Assembly (NCBI RefSeq): GCF_003253735.1
Contig: NZ_QKYW01000005.1
Coordinates: 62,001 to 126,000 of the forward strand
Length of the DNA: 64,000 nt
DNA from: Pseudomonas sp. URMO17WK12:I2
GTDB taxonomy: Bacteria; Pseudomonadota; Gammaproteobacteria; Pseudomonadales; Pseudomonadaceae
Reading direction: 5' to 3'
In this document: positions 48,929 to 56,855 of the stretch, piece by piece
Position numbering within the stretch: the stretch's first letter is position 1
How the letters are laid out: every line of letters starts with the position of its first letter
The notes under the pieces: generated by a model
What the model was told of the DNA's origin: nothing
The model's input: the letters and a program-made list of their open reading frames with translations, nothing else
Databases searched by the model: none
Position numbers and translations under genes: made by a program

Positions 48929-49705
48929 TCAGTCGCGTGCTTCAACCGTCGGTATCGAACGCTGCGCGTGCATGTTCTGGGCGATTTGCCTGGTGGTTTC
49001 GATCAGCATGTCGAGTACCGTCTCCTGGCGCAGCAGCCGGAAATTGGCCGTGGTGCCCACCGCCGAAATACTGCCTACCACTTCCTTCTCGTCGGCGCTG
49101 ACGATTGGCGCGGCGATACCGGTGTGCCCGGTGTTGAGCTCGTCGTGGGTGATGCTGTAGCCATCCTTGCGGATCTTCTTGGCCATCCGCGCGAACTCCG
49201 ACCAGCTGCAGGTGCTGTACGGGTTGCTGGGGTCGCGGGCGATCTCTTCATGGAGTTTCTGCAGGCGTTTGCCTTTCTGCGAGGCGACCAGCACCTTGGA
49301 CTGCGCACCGCGAAACAGCGGTAGCGGGTGGCCGCGGCCGAAGGCGAAGTGCGAGGCGTCATGGGATTCGGTGATGTAGGTGTTGATGATGTGGCCGTCG
49401 TAGAACACGCTGGCGAACACCGCCAGGCCGGTCTTGTCGGCCAGCTCGTGCATCAGCTCGCGGCCGGCACTGAGGATCGGGTCGTACTGGCGCATCATCC
49501 AGTCCAGCTCGATGATCCGCGGCCCCAGGCCGTAGCTGCCGGCGCCGACTCTCGTCAGCAGGCCGGCGTCGCAAAGGTCCTTCACGTAGCGGTACACGGT
49601 GGCCCTGGAAAGGCCCATGCGCGCGGCGATGGTCTCCGGGTCCACCTGCAGCTGCTCGGGGCCGAACAGGTCCAGCACACCCAGGGTCTTGCTCAAGCTG
49701 CTCAT
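48929..49705 (-). CDS. IclR-family transcriptional regulator
   Basis: A 258-residue IclR regulator. The N-terminal winged helix (TIAARMGLSRATVYRYVKDL) is followed by the GAF-like effector domain with FASVFYDGHIINTYI, GHPLPLFRGAQSKVL and HTGIAAPIVSADEKEVVGSISAVG. IclR proteins typically bind aromatic or keto-acid intermediates and control adjacent catabolic genes. It is divergent from the ThDP-enzyme operon and is its likely regulator. The ATG at 49705 has a strong GAGGAGTGAC site; an upstream in-frame TTG is rejected. Confidence 0.9.
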   Translation of the reverse strand: MSSLSKTLGVLDLFGPEQLQVDPETIAARMGLSRATVYRYVKDLCDAGLLTRVGAGSYGLGPRIIELDWMMRQYDPILSAGRELMHELADKTGLAVFASVFYDGHIINTYITESHDASHFAFGRGHPLPLFRGAQSKVLVASQKGKRLQKLHEEIARDPSNPYSTCSWSEFARMAKKIRKDGYSITHDELNTGHTGIAAPIVSADEKEVVGSISAVGTTANFRLLRQETVLDMLIETTRQIAQNMHAQRSIPTVEARD

Positions 49706-49830
49706 GTCACTCCTCGTGCGGCGGCTGCTTGCCGCCTTGCGTTTGCCCAATCTATCCGTTCAGCACCCTGAACAGGTGTGCCCAGGTGCGCGAAACGCGC
49801 AGGCGAGGGCAGAGAATCTCGCAGGCTGAT

Positions 49831-49845
49831 ATTTGATTGTCAAAT
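49831..49845. promoter_or_regulatory. Candidate IclR operator in divergent region
   Basis: ATTTGA-TTG-TCAAAT is a perfect interrupted palindrome in the unusually AT-rich 256-base region between the IclR gene and the catabolic operon. A second pair, ATTTTGAG and CTCAAAAC, lies near 49872 and 49929. Confidence 0.5.
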
Positions 49846-49961
49846 TACCCTTAAAAATCTCATTTGTCTCGTATTTTGAGTAAAACAATAAAAATAACTT
49901 GTTGGGTTTTTTGTTTGATGGAATAAATCTCAAAACAAAAGATGCCTGCGAGGCTAGACGA

Positions 49962-51512
49962 ATGAATGGTGCCGAATTATTGATCGAGGCCGCTGCTGCC
50001 AGCGGAGTCGAATACTGCTTTGCCAACCCTGGAACCACCGAGATTCCCCTGGTGGCGGCCATTGCAAAGCACCCTGCGCTGACGCTCAAACCCGTGCTGT
50101 CGCTGTTCGAGGGCGTGTGTACCGGCGCCGCCGATGGTTACGGACGCATTGCCGGCAAGCCGGCCATGACCCTGACCCACCTCGGCCCAGGCTTCGCCAA
50201 CGGCATTGCCAACCTGCACAACGCCCGTCGCGCCAACACGCCGATCGTCAACGTGATCGGCGATCACGCCTCGTGGCACGTCAACTACGATCCACCCCTG
50301 GCCAGCGACATCGAAGCCCTGGCCGGTGCGGTATCCGGTTGGGTACGCACTTCGCGCAGCGCCGAGCGGGTGGGTGAGGATTTCCAGAGCGCCGTGCAGG
50401 CCGCTTGGCAGCCGCGCGGGCAGATCGCCAGCCTGATCCTGCCGATGGACCTGCAGGCCAATGCGGTGTCGGCTGCTGCCGCACGTTTCGCACCACTGCA
50501 GGCGCCGGTTCGCCGCCTGGCCGGTGACAAGGTCGAGCAGGTGGTGGCCGCCCTCAAGGCTGGCAAGCGCCTGGTGTTCATCGTCGGCGACAGCGGGCTG
50601 TCGGCCCAGGGGCTGGAGGCTGCTGGCCGCCTGGCTCAACTGCCGGGCGTGCGCCTGTTCGCCGAAACCTTCCCGCGGGTCAGCCATCGCGGTGGCGGCC
50701 TGCCGGATCTCGACCGCCTGCCGTACTTCCCGGAAGTGGCCATCGAGATTCTCGACCAGTACGACCTGGTGGTGTGCGCCGGTGTGCCGGAGCCGATCAG
50801 CTACTTCGGCTACGAAGGCATCGCCTCGCGCCTGGCCGAACGTGACCGCCTGTTGTCGCTGGCCGAGGTCGGTGACGATGTGGTCGGCGCCATCAGTGCG
50901 GTGGCCGATGCCCTGCAGGCGCCGGCTCACGTGCCTGCAGCACAAGGCATCGAGATGCCGCCGGCGGACGACGCACTGTCACCGCAATCCATCGGCCGGG
51001 TGCTGTCCGCGGCGCTGACCCACGATTGCATCGTGTCCATCGAGGGCGGCACCTGCGGCTACCCGTTCTTCACCGCTTCGGCCGGTGCGGCGCGCCACCG
51101 GGTGCTGACCAACACCGGTGGCGCCATCGGCCAGGGCATCCCGGCCGGCTTCGGTGCAGCCCTGGCCGAGCGCGGCAACACGGTGTTCTGCCTGCAATCG
51201 GACGGCAGCGCCCAGTACACCATCCAGACGCTGTGGAGCATCGCCCGGGAGCAGCTGCCGGTGATCATCCTGATCGCCGCCAACCACCGCTACGCGATCC
51301 TGCAGAACGAGCTGCGCCGCTACGGCGTGACCGACTTCGGCCCGCAGGCTCTGGCCCTCACCGAGCTGGACCGCCCGCGGGTGGACTGGAAGGCCCTGGC
51401 CAAAGGCTACGGCGTACCGGCCAGCAGCGTGCGCACCAACCTCGAACTGCGTCAGGCCCTGGCGAGTGCCATCGCCAGTGCGGCGCCCTGCCTGATCGAA
51501 ATGGAGCTCTGA
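49962..51512 (+). CDS. ThDP-dependent enzyme, benzoylformate decarboxylase/acetolactate synthase-like
   Basis: A 516-residue thiamine-diphosphate enzyme. The N-terminal PYR domain has the catalytic glutamate in SLFEGVCTGAADGYGRIAG, followed by HLGPGFANGIANLHNARR. A central domain and the C-terminal PP domain follow; its Mg-ThDP motif reads SDGS rather than the usual GDGS, continuing to AANHRYAI. Such enzymes decarboxylate 2-keto acids to aldehydes or form acyloins. With an aldehyde dehydrogenase gene three bases downstream, a keto acid to aldehyde to acid sequence is likely. An upstream in-frame start at 49899 lacks a proper site and lies in promoter-like DNA. Confidence 0.85.
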   Translation: MNGAELLIEAAAASGVEYCFANPGTTEIPLVAAIAKHPALTLKPVLSLFEGVCTGAADGYGRIAGKPAMTLTHLGPGFANGIANLHNARRANTPIVNVIGDHASWHVNYDPPLASDIEALAGAVSGWVRTSRSAERVGEDFQSAVQAAWQPRGQIASLILPMDLQANAVSAAAARFAPLQAPVRRLAGDKVEQVVAALKAGKRLVFIVGDSGLSAQGLEAAGRLAQLPGVRLFAETFPRVSHRGGGLPDLDRLPYFPEVAIEILDQYDLVVCAGVPEPISYFGYEGIASRLAERDRLLSLAEVGDDVVGAISAVADALQAPAHVPAAQGIEMPPADDALSPQSIGRVLSAALTHDCIVSIEGGTCGYPFFTASAGAARHRVLTNTGGAIGQGIPAGFGAALAERGNTVFCLQSDGSAQYTIQTLWSIAREQLPVIILIAANHRYAILQNELRRYGVTDFGPQALALTELDRPRVDWKALAKGYGVPASSVRTNLELRQALASAIASAAPCLIEMEL

Positions 51513-51515
51513 GCC

Positions 51516-53006
51516 ATGAGCGAGATTCAACTGCTACCCGCCGTCCGTGAGTTTCTTGCCACACCCAAGCGCCTGCTGATCGGCGGCCAGTGGGTGGACG
51601 CCGCCAGCGGCAAGCGCTTCGGCGTCGAAAACCCGGCTACCGCCACCCAGCTGTGCGAAGTCGCCGAGGGCGAGGAGGCCGATGTCGACGCTGCCGTCGC
51701 CGCCGCCCGTGCCGCCTTCGAAGGCCCGTGGCGCTGGGAAACCCCGGCCCGGCGTGGCTACCTGCTGTTCCGCCTGGCCGAGCTGATCGACGCTCACCGC
51801 GAGGAGCTGGCGCAACTGATCACCCTGGAGAACGGCAAGACCATCGCCGCCGCCCGTGGTGAAGCCACTGCTGCTGCCAACATCGTGCGCTACTTCGCCG
51901 GTTGGCCGACCAAGATCGAAGGCAGCACGCTGCCGGTATCGCCGGCCAGTGGCGCGCCGATGCTCAACTACACCCTGCGCGAGCCGGTGGGCGTGTGCGC
52001 GCTGATCGTGCCGTGGAACTTCCCGCTGAACATGTGCGTGTGGAAGCTTGGCCCGGCCCTGGCCACCGGTTGCACCGCGGTGCTCAAGCCTGCCGAGCAA
52101 ACGCCGCTGGTAGCCGTGCGCCTGGTGCAGCTGATCGAGGAGGCCGGCTTCCCCGCCGGGGTGGTCAACCTGCTCACCGGCTTCGGTGCCCGCACCGGCG
52201 CGCCGCTGTCCCAGCACGCCGATGTCGACAAGATCGCCTTCACCGGCTCCACCAACGTCGGCCGGCTGATCGCCCAGGCTGCCACCAGCAACATGAAGAA
52301 GGTGTCCCTGGAGCTGGGCGGCAAGTCGCCGAACATCATCCTGGCGGACGCCGACATCGTGCGCGCCGCCAAGGGCGCCGCCGACGGCATCTTCTACAAC
52401 CAGGGCCAGGTGTGCACCGCCGCCTCGCGCCTGTACGTGCATGAATCGGTGCTCGACCAGGTGCTCGAGGAGCTGCGCAAGCACGCCGCCGCCCACGTCA
52501 TCGGCTCCGGGCTGGACAGCCGCAGCACCCTCGGGCCGCTGGTTTCCGAGCGCCAGCTGAGCACCGTGAGCGGTTACCTGCAGCGCGGCGTACAGGACGG
52601 CGCCGAGCTGGTCTGCGGCGGCAAGCGCCCGGCGCACCTGGAGCAGGGCCACTTCATCGAACCCACGGTGTTCTTCGACCGCGGCGAGCAGAGCTGTGTG
52701 GCCCGTGAGGAAATCTTCGGACCGGTGCTCACGGTGATGAGCTGGAGCGACGTCGACGAACTCGCCCAGCGCGCCAACGACTCGCCGTACGGCCTGGCCG
52801 CCGGCCTGTGGACCCGCGACCTGCGCTCGGCGCATCGCCTGGCGGCGCAGCTCAAGGCCGGCTCGGTATGGATCAACTGTTGGAACGTGGTCGACCCGGC
52901 CTCGCCCTTCGGTGGCTACAAGCAATCCGGCTGGGGCCGGGAAATGAGCAAGAACGTGATCGACGCCTACACCGAGACCAAGAGCGTCTACGTCGATCTC
53001 GCCTGA
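51516..53006 (+). CDS. NAD(P)-dependent aldehyde dehydrogenase
   Basis: A 496-residue aldehyde dehydrogenase. It has VPWNFPLNMCVWKLGPAL, FTGSTNVGRLIA, the base glutamate in LELGGKSPNIIL, the nucleophile cysteine in NQGQVCTAASRLYV, and EEIFGPVLTVMSW. It oxidises the aldehyde presumably produced by the upstream ThDP enzyme; benzaldehyde-like or aliphatic substrates are equally compatible. It starts three bases after the ThDP enzyme stop and ends 25 bases before the SDR gene. Confidence 0.92.
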   Translation: MSEIQLLPAVREFLATPKRLLIGGQWVDAASGKRFGVENPATATQLCEVAEGEEADVDAAVAAARAAFEGPWRWETPARRGYLLFRLAELIDAHREELAQLITLENGKTIAAARGEATAAANIVRYFAGWPTKIEGSTLPVSPASGAPMLNYTLREPVGVCALIVPWNFPLNMCVWKLGPALATGCTAVLKPAEQTPLVAVRLVQLIEEAGFPAGVVNLLTGFGARTGAPLSQHADVDKIAFTGSTNVGRLIAQAATSNMKKVSLELGGKSPNIILADADIVRAAKGAADGIFYNQGQVCTAASRLYVHESVLDQVLEELRKHAAAHVIGSGLDSRSTLGPLVSERQLSTVSGYLQRGVQDGAELVCGGKRPAHLEQGHFIEPTVFFDRGEQSCVAREEIFGPVLTVMSWSDVDELAQRANDSPYGLAAGLWTRDLRSAHRLAAQLKAGSVWINCWNVVDPASPFGGYKQSGWGREMSKNVIDAYTETKSVYVDLA

Positions 53007-53031
53007 CCACACGATTACCAGAGGAACAATC

Positions 53032-53826
53032 ATGGATCTGCAACTGCAAGACCGCGTCGCCATCGTCACCGGCGGCGGCATGGGTATCGGTAAAGAAGTC
53101 GCGCGTTTCCTGTCCGAAGAGGGCTGCAAGGTGGTCATCTGTGCGCGCCGCATGGAATACCTGCGCGCCGCTGCCGAGGAAATCAGCGCGCAAACCGGCA
53201 ATGAAGTGCTGCCGCTGTTCTGCGACACCAACGACATGCAGGCGGTGTCGACCATGGTGCAGCAGGCCAAGGATCACTTCGGCCGTATCGACATCCTGGT
53301 CAACGGCGCCGCTGCGCCGTCCGGCGTGGTGCGCAACGATATCGAGCACGCCGGCGACGACGAGCTGCTGTCGGACCTCAACACCAAGGTGATCGGCTAC
53401 TTCCGCTGCGCCAAGGCGGTGACCCCGCACATGAAGGCGGCCGGCTTCGGGCGCATCATCAACATCGGCGGCCTCACCGGGCGTGGCAGCAAGGTGCTGT
53501 CGGGCATGCGCAACCTGGCCATCGCCCACATGACCAAGACCCTGTCCGACCAGCTCGGCCCGTCGGGCATCACCGTCAACCTGATCCACCCCGGTGTGGT
53601 CGACACCCCGCACATCCACGAGCTGTACGAGCGTGAAGGCGTCAAGCAGGGCAAGACCCCGCAGCAGGTCGAGCAGGCCTACATCGACTCCACGCCGATC
53701 CGCCGCACCCTGCAGCCGATCGAAATGGGCTGGCTGATCGGTTTCCTGGCATCCCCCAAAGCGGCCGCCGTTACTGGCGAATCCATCGGTATCGATGGCG
53801 GCCTGACCCGCGGCATCTTCATCTGA
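53032..53826 (+). CDS. Short-chain dehydrogenase/reductase-fold protein lacking catalytic Ser/Tyr/Lys
   Basis: A 264-residue SDR-fold protein with an intact nucleotide loop (IVTGGGMGIGKEV), a Rossmann NGAAAPSG, and a C-terminal SPKAAAVTGESIGIDGGLTRG. The active site is missing. The serine region reads NIGGLTG, and the Tyr-x-x-x-Lys region aligns with SGMRN, so Tyr becomes Ser and Lys becomes Asn. It probably binds NAD(P)H but cannot catalyse carbonyl reduction in the usual way, suggesting a different reaction or a structural role. AGAGGAAC precedes the start. It is within the catabolic operon, followed after ten bases by the propeller gene. Confidence 0.85.
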   Translation: MDLQLQDRVAIVTGGGMGIGKEVARFLSEEGCKVVICARRMEYLRAAAEEISAQTGNEVLPLFCDTNDMQAVSTMVQQAKDHFGRIDILVNGAAAPSGVVRNDIEHAGDDELLSDLNTKVIGYFRCAKAVTPHMKAAGFGRIINIGGLTGRGSKVLSGMRNLAIAHMTKTLSDQLGPSGITVNLIHPGVVDTPHIHELYEREGVKQGKTPQQVEQAYIDSTPIRRTLQPIEMGWLIGFLASPKAAAVTGESIGIDGGLTRGIFI

Positions 53827-53836
53827 GGAGGCAACC

Positions 53837-54874
53837 ATGAGCAACGGAACCCTGTTGGTGGCCACCGTCGGCCAAGCGGTGATCCGCAGCGCCGACGATG
53901 GCAAGACCTGGCATCGCCTGGGCCTCGGCCAGGACATCGAGTTCGATGCCATCACCCGCTCGTTGAGCGTCAGCCCGCAAGCGCCGGAAGTGATCTACGC
54001 CGGCACCGATGTCGGCCTGTGCGTGAGCCACGACACCGGCGGCAAGTGGACGCGCGTCGACTCGCCGTTCAATGGCGAAACCGTGTGGAAGGTGGCGGTC
54101 GACCCCAAGGATGCCAAGCGCATCTTCGTCGGCACCGGCGCGCCATCGCGGGCCGTGCTGTGGCGCACCCTGGATGCCGGCGCCAGCTGGTACCGCGTGC
54201 CGGTAGAGATTCCCGAGTTCTGCGAGGGCGTCAGCAAGCCGCGCCTGCTGGCCTTCGCCTACGACCCGACCGACCGCAACCAGGTGTGGTTCGGCCTGGA
54301 AGAGGGCGGCCTGTTCCATAGCCGCGATGGCGGCGAAACCTTCACCCGCCTCGATGACCGCCTGCTGTGGGACTACAACTCCGATGTGCACAACATCGTG
54401 GTGCTGCCCAACCATGGCAAGAAGGTCATCGTGGTGGTGTGCGTCAATGCCGTGTACCGCAGCTTCGACGAAGGCGCGACCTGGACCGGGATCGTCGGCG
54501 CCGACGCCTTCGGCCTGTATTACGTGCGCGTGCTCAATGCGCCGGTGGGCAGCGAAGACACCCTGTACCTGAGCATCTCCGACGGCACCCCGGGCACCAC
54601 CAGCAAGGTGCTGGTCTCCCGTGACGCCGCCGCCACCTGGGAAGTGCTGCCGCTGTCCCAGCAGCCCAACTCCTGCGTCTGGGCCATCGCCTTCAATCCG
54701 GCCAACCCGCTGCAGATCGTCGCCGGCACCAAGTACGGCCACCTGTTCACCTCGGTGAACGGCGGCAACGGCTGGCAGAAGCAGTGGCGCGAATTCAGCG
54801 AGATCGCCGACGTGCTGTGGACGCCTGCGGTGGCGCAGATCAAGGCCGGGCACACGTCCGTCATCAAGAAGTGA
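53837..54874 (+). CDS. Cytoplasmic BNR/Asp-box beta-propeller protein
   Basis: A 345-residue protein made of repeated Asp-box blades: SADDGKTW, SHDTGGKW, TLDAGASW, SRDGGETF, SFDEGATW, SRDAAATW and SVNGGNGW, about 45-60 residues apart, consistent with a six- or seven-bladed propeller. Asp-box propellers are usually exported (sialidases, sortilin-like proteins), yet no signal peptide is visible here. It lies inside a cytosolic catabolic operon, so an enzymatic role such as a lactonase or isomerase is possible but unproven. AGGAGG lies seven bases before the ATG. Gaps to both neighbours are ten bases. Confidence 0.85.
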   Translation: MSNGTLLVATVGQAVIRSADDGKTWHRLGLGQDIEFDAITRSLSVSPQAPEVIYAGTDVGLCVSHDTGGKWTRVDSPFNGETVWKVAVDPKDAKRIFVGTGAPSRAVLWRTLDAGASWYRVPVEIPEFCEGVSKPRLLAFAYDPTDRNQVWFGLEEGGLFHSRDGGETFTRLDDRLLWDYNSDVHNIVVLPNHGKKVIVVVCVNAVYRSFDEGATWTGIVGADAFGLYYVRVLNAPVGSEDTLYLSISDGTPGTTSKVLVSRDAAATWEVLPLSQQPNSCVWAIAFNPANPLQIVAGTKYGHLFTSVNGGNGWQKQWREFSEIADVLWTPAVAQIKAGHTSVIKK

Positions 54875-54884
54875 GGGCCATGCG

Positions 54885-55334
54885 ATGAAGATCGACATCC
54901 TGCGCACCCATATTTCGCTGTTCGTCACCGACCCGGACGCCTCGGCGCTCTGGTACGCCGATGTGCTGGGCATGCATGAAAGTGCCCGCGGCGAGGCCTG
55001 GGTGATGATGGCGTTCGGCAGCAAGCACCACGACATCGCGCTGATCAAGGCCGAGCCCGGTGCCCATCAGGGCGGCCTGGGCCTGCAGCACTACGGGCTG
55101 GAAGTGGCCGGCGACATGACCACCCTGCGCGAGCTGTACGGCATGTTGCTGAGCAAGGGGGTGGAGATCGTCAAGATCACCGACCACGAGATCGGCAACG
55201 GCCTGTACTTCCACGACCCGGACGGCAACCGCCTGGAATTCTTCTTCGAAACCGAACACGACGACGCGCTGGCCAAGGCGCGTTTCAAGGCGGCCGGGGC
55301 ACCGAGCCGCAACTTCACCGTCGACCCCCTCTGA
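54885..55334 (+). CDS. VOC-superfamily protein with intact 2-His-1-Glu triad
   Basis: A 149-residue single-domain VOC (glyoxalase/bleomycin/dioxygenase) protein. Paired beta-alpha-beta modules give His9 (RTHISLFV), His69 (LQHYGLEV) and Glu118 (NRLEFFF), the triad that binds Fe(II) in extradiol ring-cleaving dioxygenases. HDPDGNRLE is the classic family motif. Its length is about half that of two-domain extradiol enzymes, so if it cleaves a catechol it belongs to the single-domain type, otherwise an isomerase or lyase. Position between the propeller and AA_synth genes, with hydrolase, hydroxylase and hydratase nearby, favours a ring-cleavage role. Confidence 0.8.
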   Translation: MKIDILRTHISLFVTDPDASALWYADVLGMHESARGEAWVMMAFGSKHHDIALIKAEPGAHQGGLGLQHYGLEVAGDMTTLRELYGMLLSKGVEIVKITDHEIGNGLYFHDPDGNRLEFFFETEHDDALAKARFKAAGAPSRNFTVDPL

Positions 55335-55349
55335 GCAAGGAACATGCAG

Positions 55350-55952
55350 ATGAAAGCCAAGAATTTCGCCAGCTACCACATCCGCAAGTGGTACAGCTTC
55401 ACCGAAGAAACCCATGCCAACGAAACCGGCCAGTTGGCCGATGGCGAGCCGGTGTTCAAGTACGTGATCGCCGCGGCCATCCACAACCCCTATGCCGGGC
55501 GCTTCAGCGAGAGCCTCGATGAGCTGATCAATGACTCGCCGCTGCTCGGCCAGGAATTCGGCCGACGTATCAACGAACTGGCTGCCGGCCGCACCGTGAT
55601 CAGCTACGGCAAGGCCTGCCTGGTGGGCAGCGCCAGCGAGTACGAGCACGGCAACGCCTTCCTGACCAACCCGGCCGCCGACCCGATCCGCGTCGCCCTG
55701 GGTGGCGGCAAGTCGTGGGTGCCGTCGACCGGCAAGCGCGGTGCGCCGGGGGTGACCATCGACATTCCGCTGGCCCACAAGGACGCCCTCTACGTGCGTT
55801 CGCACTACGACACCGTGTCGGCCTCCTTTGGCGACGGCCCGGCACCGGACGAAGTGATCATCATCTGGGCCTTCGCCACCCGTGGCCGCCTGCATGCCCG
55901 CCTGGGCGGCCTGACTGCCGACGCCATCAAGGGCGACAACGGTCTGACCTGA
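55350..55952 (+). CDS. AA_synth (DUF1185) family protein
   Basis: A 200-residue protein with the AA_synth family pattern: KWYSFTEETHANETG near the start, VFKYVIAAAIHNPYAGRF, ISYGKACLVGSASEYEHGNAF, GGKSWVPSTGKRGAPG and HYDTVSASFGDGP. Despite the family name, no biochemical function is established that I know of; members often sit in catabolic clusters with flavin monooxygenases. The ATG at 55350 is spaced correctly from AAGGA; the ATG at 55344 is too close to it. It has no signal peptide. Confidence 0.82.
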   Translation: MKAKNFASYHIRKWYSFTEETHANETGQLADGEPVFKYVIAAAIHNPYAGRFSESLDELINDSPLLGQEFGRRINELAAGRTVISYGKACLVGSASEYEHGNAFLTNPAADPIRVALGGGKSWVPSTGKRGAPGVTIDIPLAHKDALYVRSHYDTVSASFGDGPAPDEVIIIWAFATRGRLHARLGGLTADAIKGDNGLT

Positions 55953-55979
55953 TCACGCCACGCTGGCCGGAGAACCGCC

Positions 55980-56816
55980 ATGTCCACCAGTCACTTTTTC
56001 CACAACCGCTCGATGCTGCCGCTGCATTTCCTGCAGTGGGGCAAGCTGGACGCCACGCCGGTGATCCTGCTGCACGGCCTGCGCGCCTATGCGCAGACCT
56101 GGCAGTCGCTGGCCGAGTCCCTGGGCGACGAGTTCTGCTGCTATGCCCTCGACCAACGCGGACGCGGACTGAGTGACTGGGCCGACAGCCACACCTATTG
56201 CACCGAGCATTACGTGCGCGACCTTGAAGACCTGGTCGAGTACCTGCACCTGCAGCGCTTCATGCTGGTCGGTCATTCCCTGGGCGGCGCCAATGCCCTG
56301 GAGTACGCCCGCCAGCATCCCGGGCGGCTGTCCGCCCTGGTGATCGAGGACATCGGCCCCGGCTCGTCGAGCGTCGGCGACGGTGCGGCGCGGATCCGCC
56401 GCGAGATGCAGGAAACACCTTTGTATTTTCCGGACTGGGAGCACGCGCGGGCCTTCTGGCAGCGCTCGCGCCCGGGCCTGTCGGCTGAGGGGCTGGCCTC
56501 GCGGCTGGCCCATTCGATGAAGCAGACCGAGCAGGGCATCACCTGGCGCCATGATCAGCAGGGCATCGCCGAGGCGCGCCTGAGCATCACCCCGACCGAT
56601 CTGTGGCCAGCGGTGCAGGCACTGGACTGCCCGACGCTGTTCATTCGTGGCGGGCGCTCGGACTTCCTGCCTCTGCAAACCCTCAGTGCGCTGGAAAACG
56701 CCAACCGCAACATCCAGACAACCGTGATCGCCGACGCCAGCCACTACGTGCATGACGACCAGAGTGCACTGTTCAACCAGGTCGTCGGCGACTACCTGCG
56801 GGCGCATCGCGCCTAG
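55980..56816 (+). CDS. Alpha/beta hydrolase, meta-cleavage-product hydrolase-like
   Basis: A 278-residue alpha/beta hydrolase. The oxyanion strand VILLHGLRAYAQTW, the nucleophile elbow GHSLGG, the aspartate in GGRSDFLPL and the histidine in ASHYVHDD give a complete catalytic triad. In a pathway with a flavin hydroxylase, a VOC protein and an MhpD-like hydratase, C-C bond hydrolysis of a ring-fission product (the MhpC step) is a reasonable inference; an ester or lactone hydrolase is the alternative. CGGAGAA precedes the start. Confidence 0.85.
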   Translation: MSTSHFFHNRSMLPLHFLQWGKLDATPVILLHGLRAYAQTWQSLAESLGDEFCCYALDQRGRGLSDWADSHTYCTEHYVRDLEDLVEYLHLQRFMLVGHSLGGANALEYARQHPGRLSALVIEDIGPGSSSVGDGAARIRREMQETPLYFPDWEHARAFWQRSRPGLSAEGLASRLAHSMKQTEQGITWRHDQQGIAEARLSITPTDLWPAVQALDCPTLFIRGGRSDFLPLQTLSALENANRNIQTTVIADASHYVHDDQSALFNQVVGDYLRAHRA

Positions 56817-56855
56817 CCCGATCTACACCGAAACCTACAAGAAACAGGTGAAAGC

